A DNA stretch of 64,000 nt from Entonaema liquescens (Eukaryota; Ascomycota; Sordariomycetes; Xylariales; Xylariaceae): NCBI GenBank assembly GCA_902805475.1, contig CADCSX010000003.1:930001-994000 (forward strand), in the 5' to 3' direction. The stretch's first letter is position 1. Each line of letters starts with the position of its first letter. This document shows, one piece after another, positions 1 to 11,131 of the stretch. A program made the translations under genes and the position numbers. The notes beneath the pieces are model-generated. The model saw only the letters and a list, made by a program, of their open reading frames with translations, did no database searches and was not told the origin of the DNA.

Positions 1-1329
1 TGAATTGATTATTTGTCTTTCTTCAAGTGAGTTCTTGTTTAATTTGCTGACTTGGTCGTACCAAGGTGTGAGCTACCGGCGGTGCACCTCGACCGAATTG
101 ATGTACTGTAGTATTCCGAAGACTGGTCGAAATTGTTTCAGCAATTACTCGCATGATGTCTGAGGGGACTTTCCTTAGTGCCTCATACATAAGTAGGTAG
201 TTGCTGTAGGTAAGCCACTACCTATAAGCCCTCTCCGATTGCGTGCCGAGTAGGGGTCCACCCTGAGCGGCTATCCGTTATCCTTAACGCCTATCATAAA
301 CCCATAGACATTTAGCACCTACCCAGAAAGTATATAGCTCACGTGGGCAAAGTTAGTCTATTTGTGTCTATTTGTGTTACGGGGTGACATTGTGGATCCC
401 TAACAGGATTTAAACATAGCGCAGATTTAAATCCTATAATCCTGCTGTGATACCTCAGAACCCCTTCAATATCTCATTATTTTCAATAGCCCATTATTTA
501 TCGTGCTATTTAATGACAAAAACACAAAATATATACCACGATGTTTCTACTACGCAACTAAATAGTCAAGAGGGCTGACTGTATTCCCCGAGTCGGACGC
601 CCTATTGTGGGCACTGGACTTCTATGTCTTGCTAGTATCTTAGTTCCGGTATCACTCAGCGAATGGGAAGCCTTGAAGCATTCCTCTTCAGGTATTAATT
701 GGTTACTCTATTCTCGCTCTGGCAACCAATCAATGTCCTTCTTTGCCGTGTTCCCCAACCTTCCCTAACAAGTCACCATCTCAAAATAATGTATTTATGG
801 CCCTACCTACAAGGGTCGCTTTCTGATTTCTAAATTCTCGGGGTAGCCATACCTGGTCTCGACTCGCCCGCCCCTCAAACGCATGGAAAACCTGGGAGAC
901 TTGCCGCGCACATAGTATGCTATCCATGTATGGTATTCCGTGTTGGACCTAGCATGGCTACCTAGGTACCTGGGTAGGATTGTGGCAGAGACAAGCTTTT
1001 TGGACGGTTGAAACCCTCAGATCGGAACAGAGATTCTAGATGTTTTATACATGGGCTGTTAGGGCCAAATTAGTTCAGTCGAAACATGGAGTCTCCATGT
1101 CTGAACAGAGAGTAACCTACCTTTGTAGGTAGGTAGGTCGAAATGGTATAGCGAGAGGTTAGTGAGATGAGATCGGCGTGTCTCGAAGCCGCAATGTTGG
1201 CTCCCTTCCTCACTTGCTTTACCATAATAAGTAAAGGGCATCCACGCGGAATGTTCAAATTTCCTTCTCATCTTCTCGAACATCATCCCTCCTTCGTCTC
1301 GTCGTTGCCTTTCCTCTTGACTGGTCAAG
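1..1329. other. Intergenic, no gene seen
   Basis: I see no convincing coding region or RNA gene. The only local structure is short AGGTAGGT/ACCTACCT inverted repeats around 1119-1137 and a palindromic CCTAGGTACC near 961. It contains the upstream region of the lipase gene. Confidence 0.5.
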
Positions 1330-2577
1330 ATGAAGCGGTTTAGCTACGCCCTGGTACCTGCCTTTAGCTTACTCGCCTCTGCGAGCCCGGTTCCCGCTAC
1401 TCATTTCGAGATTAGCAATGGCAGTATGTGTCTTGCAGCTAATATTCAAATAAAGCAGCATGTTAACAGATAAATAGGCACCGTCACCGCGGCCGACGTT
1501 TCGACCTTGAAGTTCTTCTCTCAGTATGCCGGGGCAAGCTACTGTAACAGTGAGAGTGAGGTAGAAATAGGTGCTACCATCACCTGCGCCGACGAGTCCT
1601 GTCCGGATGTCAGTGCTGCGGGCGCTCAGATAGTATCAACCTTCGCGTAAGTCAGCATCATAATCATATTTAGATTTCAGGCGTGGAAGGGGATATAAGA
1701 AGCAAACACACTAAACTAACACTTGATAAGTGGACACCTTACTGGTATCGAAGGCTTCGTCTCGTTGGATAAAACCAATGAGCTGATCGTGGCATCTATA
1801 AGAGGGTCTCATTCTATTCGCAACTGGCTTGCTGAGTAAGTCCAACTTCCAATATACTTCCAGTATATACCTTATTATGAAGGAAGCGTCTAACCCCAGG
1901 GCAGTCTTTCATTCATTCCGCTCCCTTGCTCTCTCGTAGATGACTGCCGCATCCATACTGGCTTCCTCACAGCATGGAAAGAGATAGAAGATGAGCTGCT
2001 TGATAGTGTAGCAGCAACTAAGGAAGCCAATCCTTCTTATAAGATCGTCTTCACGGGACACTCCCTAGGCGGAGCTGTTGCCACAGTCGCTGCTGGTTAT
2101 GCCCGAGCTGAGGGTTACGAACTCGACCTCTACACCTATGGCAGCCCGCGTGTAGGCAATCAGGCCTTCGTCGATTTCGTCACAGCCCAGCCAGGTGGCG
2201 AGTATCGCGTGACGCACTTGGACGACCCGGTCCCGCGTCTACCCCCCATCGCCGTCGATTACCGACACACCAGCCCGGAGTACTGGCTATCGAACGAAAG
2301 CATCGACAGCATTACATACGCGGTCTCGGATATCAAGGTGTGCGAGGGCTTCGACAACACGGACTGCAACGGCGGGACCGACGGACTGGATATCCCCGCT
2401 CATTTATCCTACTTTGGGGCTATCAGCGGATGCAGCCCCGACGGCCTCGATTTCAAAAATAAGAGAGCTAGCCAGAAAGAAGTCGCTGACGCGGAACTAC
2501 TTATCCGGCTTAACGAATGGGTGGCGCAGGACCGCGAGATCTCCCGGACGCTGCAGAACGACTTTCCTTTCGCTTAG
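1330..2577 (+). CDS. Secreted class-3 lipase (alpha/beta hydrolase)
   Basis: A triacylglycerol lipase or related esterase of the Rhizomucor/Thermomyces class-3 family, probably secreted. Exons are 1330-1423, 1478-1646, 1731-1835 and 1905-2577, giving 346 aa with frame closure at each junction. The first 20 or so residues form a signal peptide ending near ASASP. The nucleophile elbow TGHSLGGA supplies the catalytic Ser; the Asp is likely in THLDDPVPR and the His in PAHLSY, in family order. For intron 3 the acceptor at 1904 was preferred over the AG at 1899, because only it stays open and restores the family-like NWLADLSF region. Paired cysteines (CRIH and DDC, VCEGF/DCNGG) fit an extracellular disulfide-bonded protein. 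Feruloyl esterase activity is an alternative within the same fold. The natural substrate cannot be told from sequence. Confidence 0.9.
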
Positions 2578-4142
2578 ATTAGCGCCGTCCTCCGGCAGGA
2601 TCTTTCGGTTCTCGATATGAAGCAGCCTAGCGCTGTATTTCCTAAGGTCTTATTAGCATTAGCATTGGGTCGGCGTTGTTGGGCATATATAACGATTTGA
2701 AATCGGTAGAGAATTATATTAGTACAGTCTTAACTGTGTTATACCCTGTATATAGTTATTCTCTCAGCATAGACTCTTTTATGTCATTCCAGTTGAACTA
2801 TCTAGTCTGGTTTATTCCCTCTATCTAGTATAGAGTATCATAACCGGCTTTTTTCTCTCCTAATTACACTCCATGCGTCTTCTACCATTCTCCAAACGCA
2901 CAAGTCAAGGGGTGGTATCTGTATACCTGGGGGGTAAGGTGATACTGTACAGCAATAGGGAACGAGTCAAGTGACGATGACTGTGTTACCTCAATTAGTG
3001 TTTAGGCTAGGTGATTTACGGGGACACCACTAATAAACAATTTATAAAGCCATGCTTGATATATGCATGGAAATGATGACCGATTTACATATTGGCTCAA
3101 AATATTATTTACCGAAGTCAAACTACAAGGGGTTTAACTATGATATTACATGGTAGTATAGTGGCTGTTGGTACGCAGGGAAGGGGGGAAAAGACAATGG
3201 GACATTTGGTTGGCTCTTGGGGCTGCTGTCATGACGAGGCCGTGGCCAGTACCTGCCCCCCTCCTTTTTGTCCAAGAAAAGAAAAGAAAATGGGGGGGCG
3301 GGTTGAGTTTGACATAATGATCTTTAGGTAGTGAACTTAGAGTAATTCATGAAAATGCATAATTAGGTATCATTCATGCACCAAAAACCTAGCTACCTAG
3401 CACCTAGCACCTAGCTACAAGACTCAACAATACAAAGCAACCGGAGACACCTGTTTGCAAATCATGCCATGCATCATCCACCTCAAAGAAACTTGTGCGG
3501 AGGGGTTATCATGAAGAATTTTGCCGTTTGCCGTCCTGAGTCCCTAGTATAGGGACCAAATCATGCCTCCCTTGTCATAAAAGGACATCCAGTGCCAGTA
3601 CGAACCTATTGTACAAAACGTGAAAATTATAGTAGAAACACACTTTAGTCGAGACGTAGAATCATTCTTGTCAAAGGCTACAACAAACGTAGTCATAACG
3701 GGACTAAAGTTGTCGAGACGTACGTTCGAGTGTGTATGTCGAATCGAAGTTTAGAATCGGACCTTGTGAAGTTTTTTTCTTCTTTTTATTTGTTTACTTT
3801 CTTGGTTGTCCTTAGGAGAACATCCTTGTGTAAAGGTCATCTTATCGGTAAAAGAGACCGCGCCGCAGATTAGACAGATCATAGTCTTTGAGGGCAAGAT
3901 TGGCATCACAACCGTCGAGATACGACGCTGCCATTAGTGAGGATCATATTGCGAGAGTGAGACTACTGTCTCTGTTAGTCGAAGATTAAGGTTGGTGATT
4001 AAGATCGCCGGAGCTGGGAGCAGACATGCTCCAAAAGTGAAAGTCGAACCGAAAAAAAAGAACCAATGCTTCCAAGAGTATGGGCGACGCCGGAAATAAG
4101 TGCGCCATAGAATTGGGAGTATGCAACGAGAGGAAAAAAGAT
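2578..4142. other. Intergenic between convergent lipase and RAD16
   Basis: This holds the 3' regions of two convergent genes. A purine-rich/G-run patch lies at 3270-3302 and short CTAGCAC tandem units lie near 3395-3416. The open frame at 3092-3331 has no family resemblance and I do not call it. Confidence 0.5.
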
Positions 4143-7074
4143 CTAGGATCCTTTGAACAGGAATTGGAGATCTTCATGCGTGAGAGCTTCCAGCGACGCT
4201 TCATCCGAGTTGACAGTTGACTTAATCATGTTAGCCTTCTTCTCCTGGAGAGCAACTATACGGCTCTCGACGGAATCCTCAATGCAAAGACGTTTGATAA
4301 TACATGGACGGGTCTGTCCGATACGATGGCATCGGTCAGCCGACTGCCACTCCGCTGCTGGATTCCACCACCTGCGCGTGAAAAGTGTGATTAGCATATA
4401 TTCATCCTATGAGTAAGGAATAGCAACTTACGGATCAACGATAAACACTCGCGACGCCTCTGTAAGGTTTAGGGCCACGCCACCCGCCTTCAACGACACC
4501 AGAAAACATTCTACGTCGACGTTATTCATGAAATGATCGATGGAAGCCTGTCGTTGAGCTGGTGTCATGCTTCCGTCGAGCATGACTGTTGTGATACCGG
4601 CTCGTCGAAGGCGCCATTCAATCAGCTGCAGCATTGTGGTAAACTGTGAGAAGATGATTGACTTATGCGAAGCACTATCCGATCGTAGTTTGTGAAGTTC
4701 ATGAACAAGTAGCTCGATCTTGGACGAGGACGTCCAGTTCTCCATCTTGATGCGGTTGATTATAGATGACTTCTTTACCAGCATCGCATCCTGCTCGATT
4801 TCAGGCTGCTCTAGATCGATAGATAGAGAGATGTGACAGCGGGGACAGTCTGGTGCATCCTGGGAATGAACGTAGTGCTGCGCACAAGAGCGACAGAAGT
4901 CATGCTTGCACTTGGATCGAATCGCCTCCTCAGCAGGTTCGTCACAGATGCAGCAGACTATCACGTTTTGTCCTCCCTCGGCATTCTTCTTCAGGATTAG
5001 GTCGGGATGGTTAGCGACCTGGCGCATCTGCATGATTAAACCAAAGATATTGGCGTAGTTGTTGAGCAGAACACCCTGAGCAACATAGGTATTAAACCGG
5101 CGCTGACTGTTGTCCGTGATACTGTTAGCGAAGTCATTCTCCTCTTCGCTTAAGAATTGGCGATCCACATGGATCTCTTTGACGGGGAGTTCCATTGCGT
5201 TTGTGTGGTCTCTCTTGAGACGGCGTAACATAATCTTGTCTGTTAGAAGACGTAGTTTTGCAAGGGCCTCCTTGCCCTCGCCGTTGTTACCGCTGCGAGT
5301 GATAGGGTGCAGAAGTTCTTGATTGAACACCGAAATATGTGACATCATGTAGTGACCGCCTAAGAGAAGTTAGCAAAACACGCCTGGTTTCTACTTGCGA
5401 GTAGGGACTCACAGTCTTTGCAATGCTTGTGCTCGTCCACACACCATTCTAGATTGGCGCAACTACACTCTTTACAGAAATACTCTGCGAATGGGGTGAT
5501 TTTAAGAAATCGAAGCAGTGAAAAGAACTCCCCAATTCGGTTCTGTAAGGGAGTTCCGGTCAAACACCAACGGTACTCGACTTTGAGGGCAAAACATGCC
5601 TTCGCAGTCATGGTGTTTCTAGCCTTTGACAGTCCATTAGTTTGGAGGCCGAGATAAACAAAAGAGGTGTTTGTAGACTTACCTTGATACAGTGAGCTTC
5701 GTCAAGGATCACGCGGTGAAACTTAATCTGGTGAATAGCACTCTTCTCCATATATGTGCCCTCCTTCCTCGTGAAACCCTTCTCTTGCTTGCGGTACAAC
5801 GACTCTAGAGTATTATAAGACATTAGGATAACGTCAAACTTCTTAAGTTCCTTAGTTGTCAGCTTCTTGGCTTTGGCATTAGTGCCGTGGAACACCAAAG
5901 TCTTTAGCTTTCCATTTGTGTAGGACTCGATTTCTGATGTCCATTGCATCAAGGCAACCGGTGGCATGAGCACTAGCGATGGAGCTTTGGCCGGGTAATC
6001 CGACATGATCAAAGATACTGCTTGGATCGTTTTGCCAAGACCCATCTCATCTCCAAGAAGACCACCCTTCCACTTTGTTAACTCCATAGCCTTCATCCAG
6101 GCAAGTCCTTCGAGTTGGAACGGTTTCAACTGGCGCGAGATGGTGGTTGGTTGCTCAGCCTTGATAGAACCGAAGGTGGGCATATTTTCAAGATCAACCC
6201 ACATTGTGTCAAGCTCTGGATGGTGCTTAGCTAGTCTTCTTCTCATCCTTTCTCTTTTGGTTAAAGGAGGGCGACGGATGCGAGGGCGGCGGGTGCCCTG
6301 GGGTCCTAGAAGTGTGTTTGCTTGCGAAGCTGTTTGTGGGGCTGCTTGCGAAGCTGCATGAGGACCTGCGTGTGAATTCACGGTCGGGTCATCAAAGTCA
6401 GATCCTGAACTATCTTCATCGGATGTGTCGGACACATCGTCACTGAGCTCCTCGGAATCAACGTCCAACAAAGGCTCATCATCACTCTGGGGATCGGTAA
6501 GTTTTGGCTTCTTGGGAACTTGCATCGATGCAGAGTTGATGCCACTCTCAGCGTCGGAATCTTGTGACATCATAGCACTAGGTCTTTTGCGACCGAGGAC
6601 CATCTTGCCCTTAGCTGGGTCAAGATGTTCACGGGGTGCTTCCTCCATATTGAAATCGTCCTCCGAATCCTCCTCGGTGTAGGCAATAGGGGCAGGTCGG
6701 CGACGTGTGACTCTGGATGAAGTCGAAGAGGCGACGCCGTTAGACTTGTTACCTGTCGTAGTCGAGTTTTTGGGGAGCTCGGGAAGTTCAACAACTAGGC
6801 GCGACGGTCTTTCACTTCCTGGCTCAGTAGACTTGTCGGCGACAGAAGGCGCAGGAGTTACAGCATTACTAGTTGCGGGAGTTGAATACTCGCTGTCCGA
6901 AACAGTTGTAGCTGGGGTTGGCGCTGAAGAAGTCGAATTGCTATCAATAGCAGTAGTCTTAGAGGATCTTCCACGACGTTGAGGAGGGGGAGCAGGCTGC
7001 GGTGCAGAAGTGCTAGCGCCGTCGATTGCAGAGCTGTCTCCCGCGGCCATTGAACGTCTAGTTCGCGGCGCCAT
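4143..7074 (-). CDS. RAD16: DNA repair ATPase/E3 ligase Rad16 (SNF2 family with RING)
   Basis: A SWI2/SNF2 DNA translocase that, with Rad7, forms NEF4 for global-genome nucleotide excision repair and a ubiquitin ligase module. Coding exons (complement) are 5683-7074, 5413-5623, 4432-5359 and 4143-4371, giving 919 aa with all phases closing. The acidic, Ser-rich first 300 residues are low complexity. Then come the Walker A region DEMGLGKT (about residue 345), the Walker B box DEAH (about 458), LTGTPLQNR, a C3HC4 RING (CCICDEP...CKHDFCRSC...CPRC, about 670-715) inserted between the helicase lobes, and motif VI QSADRCHRIGQ. An embedded RING is diagnostic of the Rad5/Rad16 group. The absence of a HIRAN domain and the match to Rad16 around RNTMTAKACFAL favour Rad16. 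Intron 1 uses an AAG acceptor at about 5624-5626. The gene is divergent from RAD7. Confidence 0.95.
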
Positions 7075-8209
7075 GGTTTCGGAAGTGGTGTAAACGTGAG
7101 AATACGCCGATAGAGTTAAGAGTGAGAATTAACCAATGGAAGAAAAAGGTGGTAAGCACATATATTTTGCGGGTCATGTATGTGCGGATGATTAACGAGT
7201 AAAAAGAAAATGGTGAATGGGTTTAGGTAGGATGCATGTAAGAAATAGGCAGGCGAAGAAGATAAGTCAGCTTTGCCTCTCTACCTACCCTTTCTCCAAT
7301 TATTAATGAAGAAGTATAGTGGATGTTCCACCAGGGGTTGTTTTGCAAAATGATTGTACCGTTAGCTCTGACGAACAATGCGAGATCTCAGTGCGCTAGC
7401 AAATAGCGCCAGATCGGGTTGGCTTGTTGATCATTGATGATGGAGAAGAGAAAGATTCCAGACCGGAGAGAAAGGCACATAAAGATTTAGTGGGGGGAGG
7501 ATAGAAGGGAAAGAACGAAGTGGGTCTAAAAAAGTTACCGGCGCGACTACTACACCAAAACTCGTGACTTGATCGCCCCTGGGGAAGGCACAAAGGGAGG
7601 GTACTTTCAACGGCGGGCCAATAGGAACACAAAGCTGGCACTTAAAACCCCTGCAGGTACGCCGGCTCTCCGACTCTAGCGGGAAAGAAGGACCCGCCGA
7701 TGCCCCTCAGGTACCCTTGGTTGCATGGCAAGTACGCTAAAAAGCAATTAAACTGATAAGATCGCTGCCTGAAACGGAACCACTTAACGCGCCGTTAGCT
7801 TTGCGCAGTGGCGTCAGCTGTGTTAATTCTTTGCGCTATCAGCCTATCTTAATTGTTCACTGAGTCAATTCACTTTCTTTTTTTCCCCTTCTTTTACAAG
7901 ACTCCAGGGTGCAACCGAATCTCCGGAACGTGAATAGGGGCTGAAGGATCTGCGGTTTCTGGGTATCTTAGCCCTTACTCAGGTTCTTTGCCTCATCTAG
8001 GGCAGCTTAACAATTAAGTACTTAGTACTACGTTCACCTCCGTCTTTGCCGCCCGTGATATTTTATCCCATATTTCTCGGGTGAGGCTCAACCCAACGCT
8101 CAATTCACATTTTCTGTTCGTCTGATTCGCCGGTCGCTTCGCATCAAATATTATAAATCGGAATCAAATATCAACCAAAGTCTCTTTTGATATCCCCCAA
8201 CCTGCAAAA
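7075..8209. promoter_or_regulatory. Shared divergent promoter of RAD16 and RAD7
   Basis: About 1.1 kb separate the two start codons, so the upstream controls of both NEF4 subunits lie here. One ACGCG core, the half-site of the MBF/MluI cell-cycle box, is at 7787-7791. Pyrimidine-rich tracts occur at 7870-7895. The bidirectional role is inferred from layout only. No transcript start is visible. Confidence 0.45.
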
Positions 8210-10258
8210 ATGTATGTCGTTTACCTTTCTAAATATTCAGCCAAATGACTCTGAGTATAACTAACAATTTGATTCAGGCAGCGGAACATTCGGGGACCTC
8301 GGTCCGCTCTCACGGATTACCTGGCCTCCCAGAATATTTCTGCCAGGCAGATCCGCGCTAATCACGAGGCTCGCCTTAGGTCTGCTGCTGCTTCCGCCGC
8401 CGCGGATCAAGCTACCGCATCCACCTCGGCGGCCCAGAATGTAGAGGTTGCAGAAGCTGCAGAGACTCCAGACGCCGTGGGGAATGAAGAAGACGATGCC
8501 GAGTCTTCAGTCGCTACAAGCACTCCCCAACCCACGACTCGAAAGCGCAAGTCGGCAGTCGCGGCGATGGAGAAAATCAAGAACGCTAAGCCGTCCAAGC
8601 TGCGCAAGTCTCGCCGAAATGCCGCAGATGACGATTCTGATGCCGAAGCACTTGAGCGAAGCGCAGCCCCTGTACCTGGTCAGCTAGAGAACTGTGAGCA
8701 ATGTCAGAAACGATTTACGGTTACAGCGTATTCGCGTGCTGGTCCGGAGGGGGGCCTACTTTGTGGTCAGTGCAGCATGAAGCTTATCAAAGAAGAGAAC
8801 GCCGCTAGGAGTGCTTCTAAGAAAGGCAAGCAGAAAGCAACTGCGGTTCCCATCAGACGTGAACGAAGAAAGATCCAGAGTCTTATTCTGGATGGCCAAA
8901 TTGGAGTCAAGACACTAATGACCCTCTGCGTCGAGACTCTGGCTAACAATATCCATCTCGCGGACGACCTCGGCGACCTGCCTTTACAAGCTATTGACCG
9001 CATATCCCGACAGCTGTCCAAGCGCCGTCTAATGGGTCCCAAGACCTTGGATCTATTCCTCCAGCCCCAGGCTCAGGATGTTATGATATATGATGGAGGT
9101 CGCCTGGGTTCGAATGACTACATGCGAATCTTCCAAATCTGCTCCAATATCAAGACCTTGAAGTTGCGCAACGCGATTCAGTTCAAAGAGAACGTCATGG
9201 AGTATTTGATGGGAAGACAATTCGCCCTAGACACCTTTTATATCGCTGGCGCAAATCTGATCAGTGATGAATGTTGGGGAAAATACCTAAAGGCAAAGGG
9301 CCAAAGTCTTAGAAGCCTTCGTGTCTATTTCACAGATCGTCATTTTGGTAACAAAACTGTGGAGTCTCTACACAACTACTGCCCATCTCTAAACCGATTG
9401 AAAATCTATCACAACCAAGCTGTCAGCGACGAAGGAGTAGAACACATTGCACAGCTTCAGAGCCTCGAACATTTGGGGTTGCGCCTTGTTACTGAGACGC
9501 AGACAATGCCCTATGTCAACGTCGTACAGAAGCTAGGGAACCAATTGCGTACACTTTCTATCAGAGATGTTCCGAAGGTCGACGACCGCCTGCTCGACGC
9601 AATCCATGACCACTGCACTCGATTAGCCAAGCTCCGCATCACAAATAGCGAAGTCATGACCGACGCGGGCTTTGCTAGACTCTTCAAGGATTGGAAGAAC
9701 CGAGCTCTCATATCCGTAGATTTGGAACTATGCCGTCACATTGACTCGTCACACCCCAGAGTAAACCAGCATATGATTGGCTTCTGCTCAAGCGGTTTCC
9801 GGGCCTTGATGAAGCATTCAGGCCGACACTTGAAGAAGCTCAACATCCACGGATGCAGACATATATCCGGCCAGGCATTTGAGGACGTGTTTGCTATGGG
9901 TCAGGTGTATCCCGACCTCCTAGACCTGGAGATTAGTTTTTGTGAGGAAGTAACTGACTTGATCGTTGGGTTGATCTTCAAAAGCTGTCCCAGTCTAAAG
10001 AGACTGAATGTCTTTGGATGCATGAAGGTAAGAACATTATTTATTTGTTCATGGTTGATAAATCGAGTGAATGAGTGGTACATCATAGCCCCTATTCGAT
10101 GTCCCCCTTTCAATATTGCACTTACTTGGCACTTGAAAAAACAGATGTGACTAACAGAGTGGCGTTTCTAGGTGAAGGACGTGCGAGTCCCCAGAGGCAA
10201 GATTTTGGTCGGTGTCCCGAACGCGATGGGAATGATCATCGAAGGCACCGAAGATTAA
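8210..10258 (+). CDS. RAD7: DNA repair protein Rad7 (leucine-rich repeat NEF4 subunit)
   Basis: Rad7 partners Rad16 in damage recognition and in a cullin-based ubiquitin ligase during nucleotide excision repair. Exons are 8210-8211, 8278-10027 and 10172-10258, giving 612 aa. The start codon itself is split: AT, then a 66-nt intron (GTATGT...CTAAC...TTCAG), then G. Splicing yields MQRNIRGPRSALTDYLA, matching the family N-terminus, whereas the unspliced ATG meets a stop after 12 codons. Residues about 20-130 are Ala-rich, then basic and acidic. A CxxC...CxxC pair (CEQC about 140-143, CGQC about 163-166) looks zinc-binding. The rest is LRR-like, for example CPSLNRLKIYHN and CPSLKRLNVFGC. The last exon encodes the family ending VRVPRGKILVGVPNA. 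An LRR F-box protein is the alternative, but the N- and C-termini argue for Rad7. Confidence 0.92.
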
Positions 10259-11131
10259 ACCGAAAGTGTTTTATCTTCTTTTTCACGATACCCAACCTAA
10301 ATCGGCATACAATTTTTCAGGCGCGATTTCAGGTGTACTTTCAAGCACAACTCAAGGCATGATTCCAGGCATGACTGAAGCATTTGGTGTTAGGTGTTGG
10401 AGGCATTGAGTCCTTGTAATGGTTTTTACGACGAAATTTACGTGAAGCAAAAGCATCGAGATCGACAGATCGCCAGCCTAATCAGCCAGTCAAAAGGTAT
10501 TTGTGGCTTGGGATTGCTTTGCTCAGCTTTTTGCGATTCTCTTTGCAGTATACTGCCGTCGCCGATAGACGAGCATGTCACATATGATGCGTTTGCGACA
10601 AGATGTTGACCATAATACTCCTTCACTACGAGTCAACGATCTCTGTACTTTAGTTTTTGGCTCGCAATGAGTGTGTTCATATTCCAGGTAGTCGGTCAGA
10701 CAAATTGTTTGTTAGATACCCTGGAGCATGATATGCCAGCTTAGCAATGCGAATAATTTTTCCTATATAATTCTTATTACACAAGCTCATACGTAAAGGC
10801 TATTGTGGTCCCCCGGAAGGTCACGCCGTAGATAACCGTAGCTCCGAATTGCGCCATCGACTTGTGCTCGCTCTTAAGTGTGATCCACCCTGATAATCAT
10901 GCGATACGTTATATTCTTTTTCTCATATTTAATAAATAGTTAATGTCTGGTCATATTAATTCTTGCTTTTTGCTATATTGCAAGTTACAAGTCTATCACC
11001 TCTCATACTTGTCAAGACTTTGGCCCATAATACAGCCAAGACATTACTATAAACCCAGCCTATCCTCGCATCCATCTTTCTCCGCACTCCATCCCGGTCG
11101 CCCCGCTCCGAATCTGCAGCATCCCCGAATA
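10259..11131. other. Intergenic between RAD7 and the FMO gene
   Basis: Probably the RAD7 3' UTR followed by the FMO promoter. A few CAGGC/GATT-type imperfect repeats occur at 10320-10385. No gene is seen. Confidence 0.4.

Noticed and set aside
10943..11131. 63-codon upstream extension of the flavin monooxygenase frame
   Set aside because: It lacks family resemblance, would place the FAD motif about 90 residues in, and the downstream ATG has a better position.
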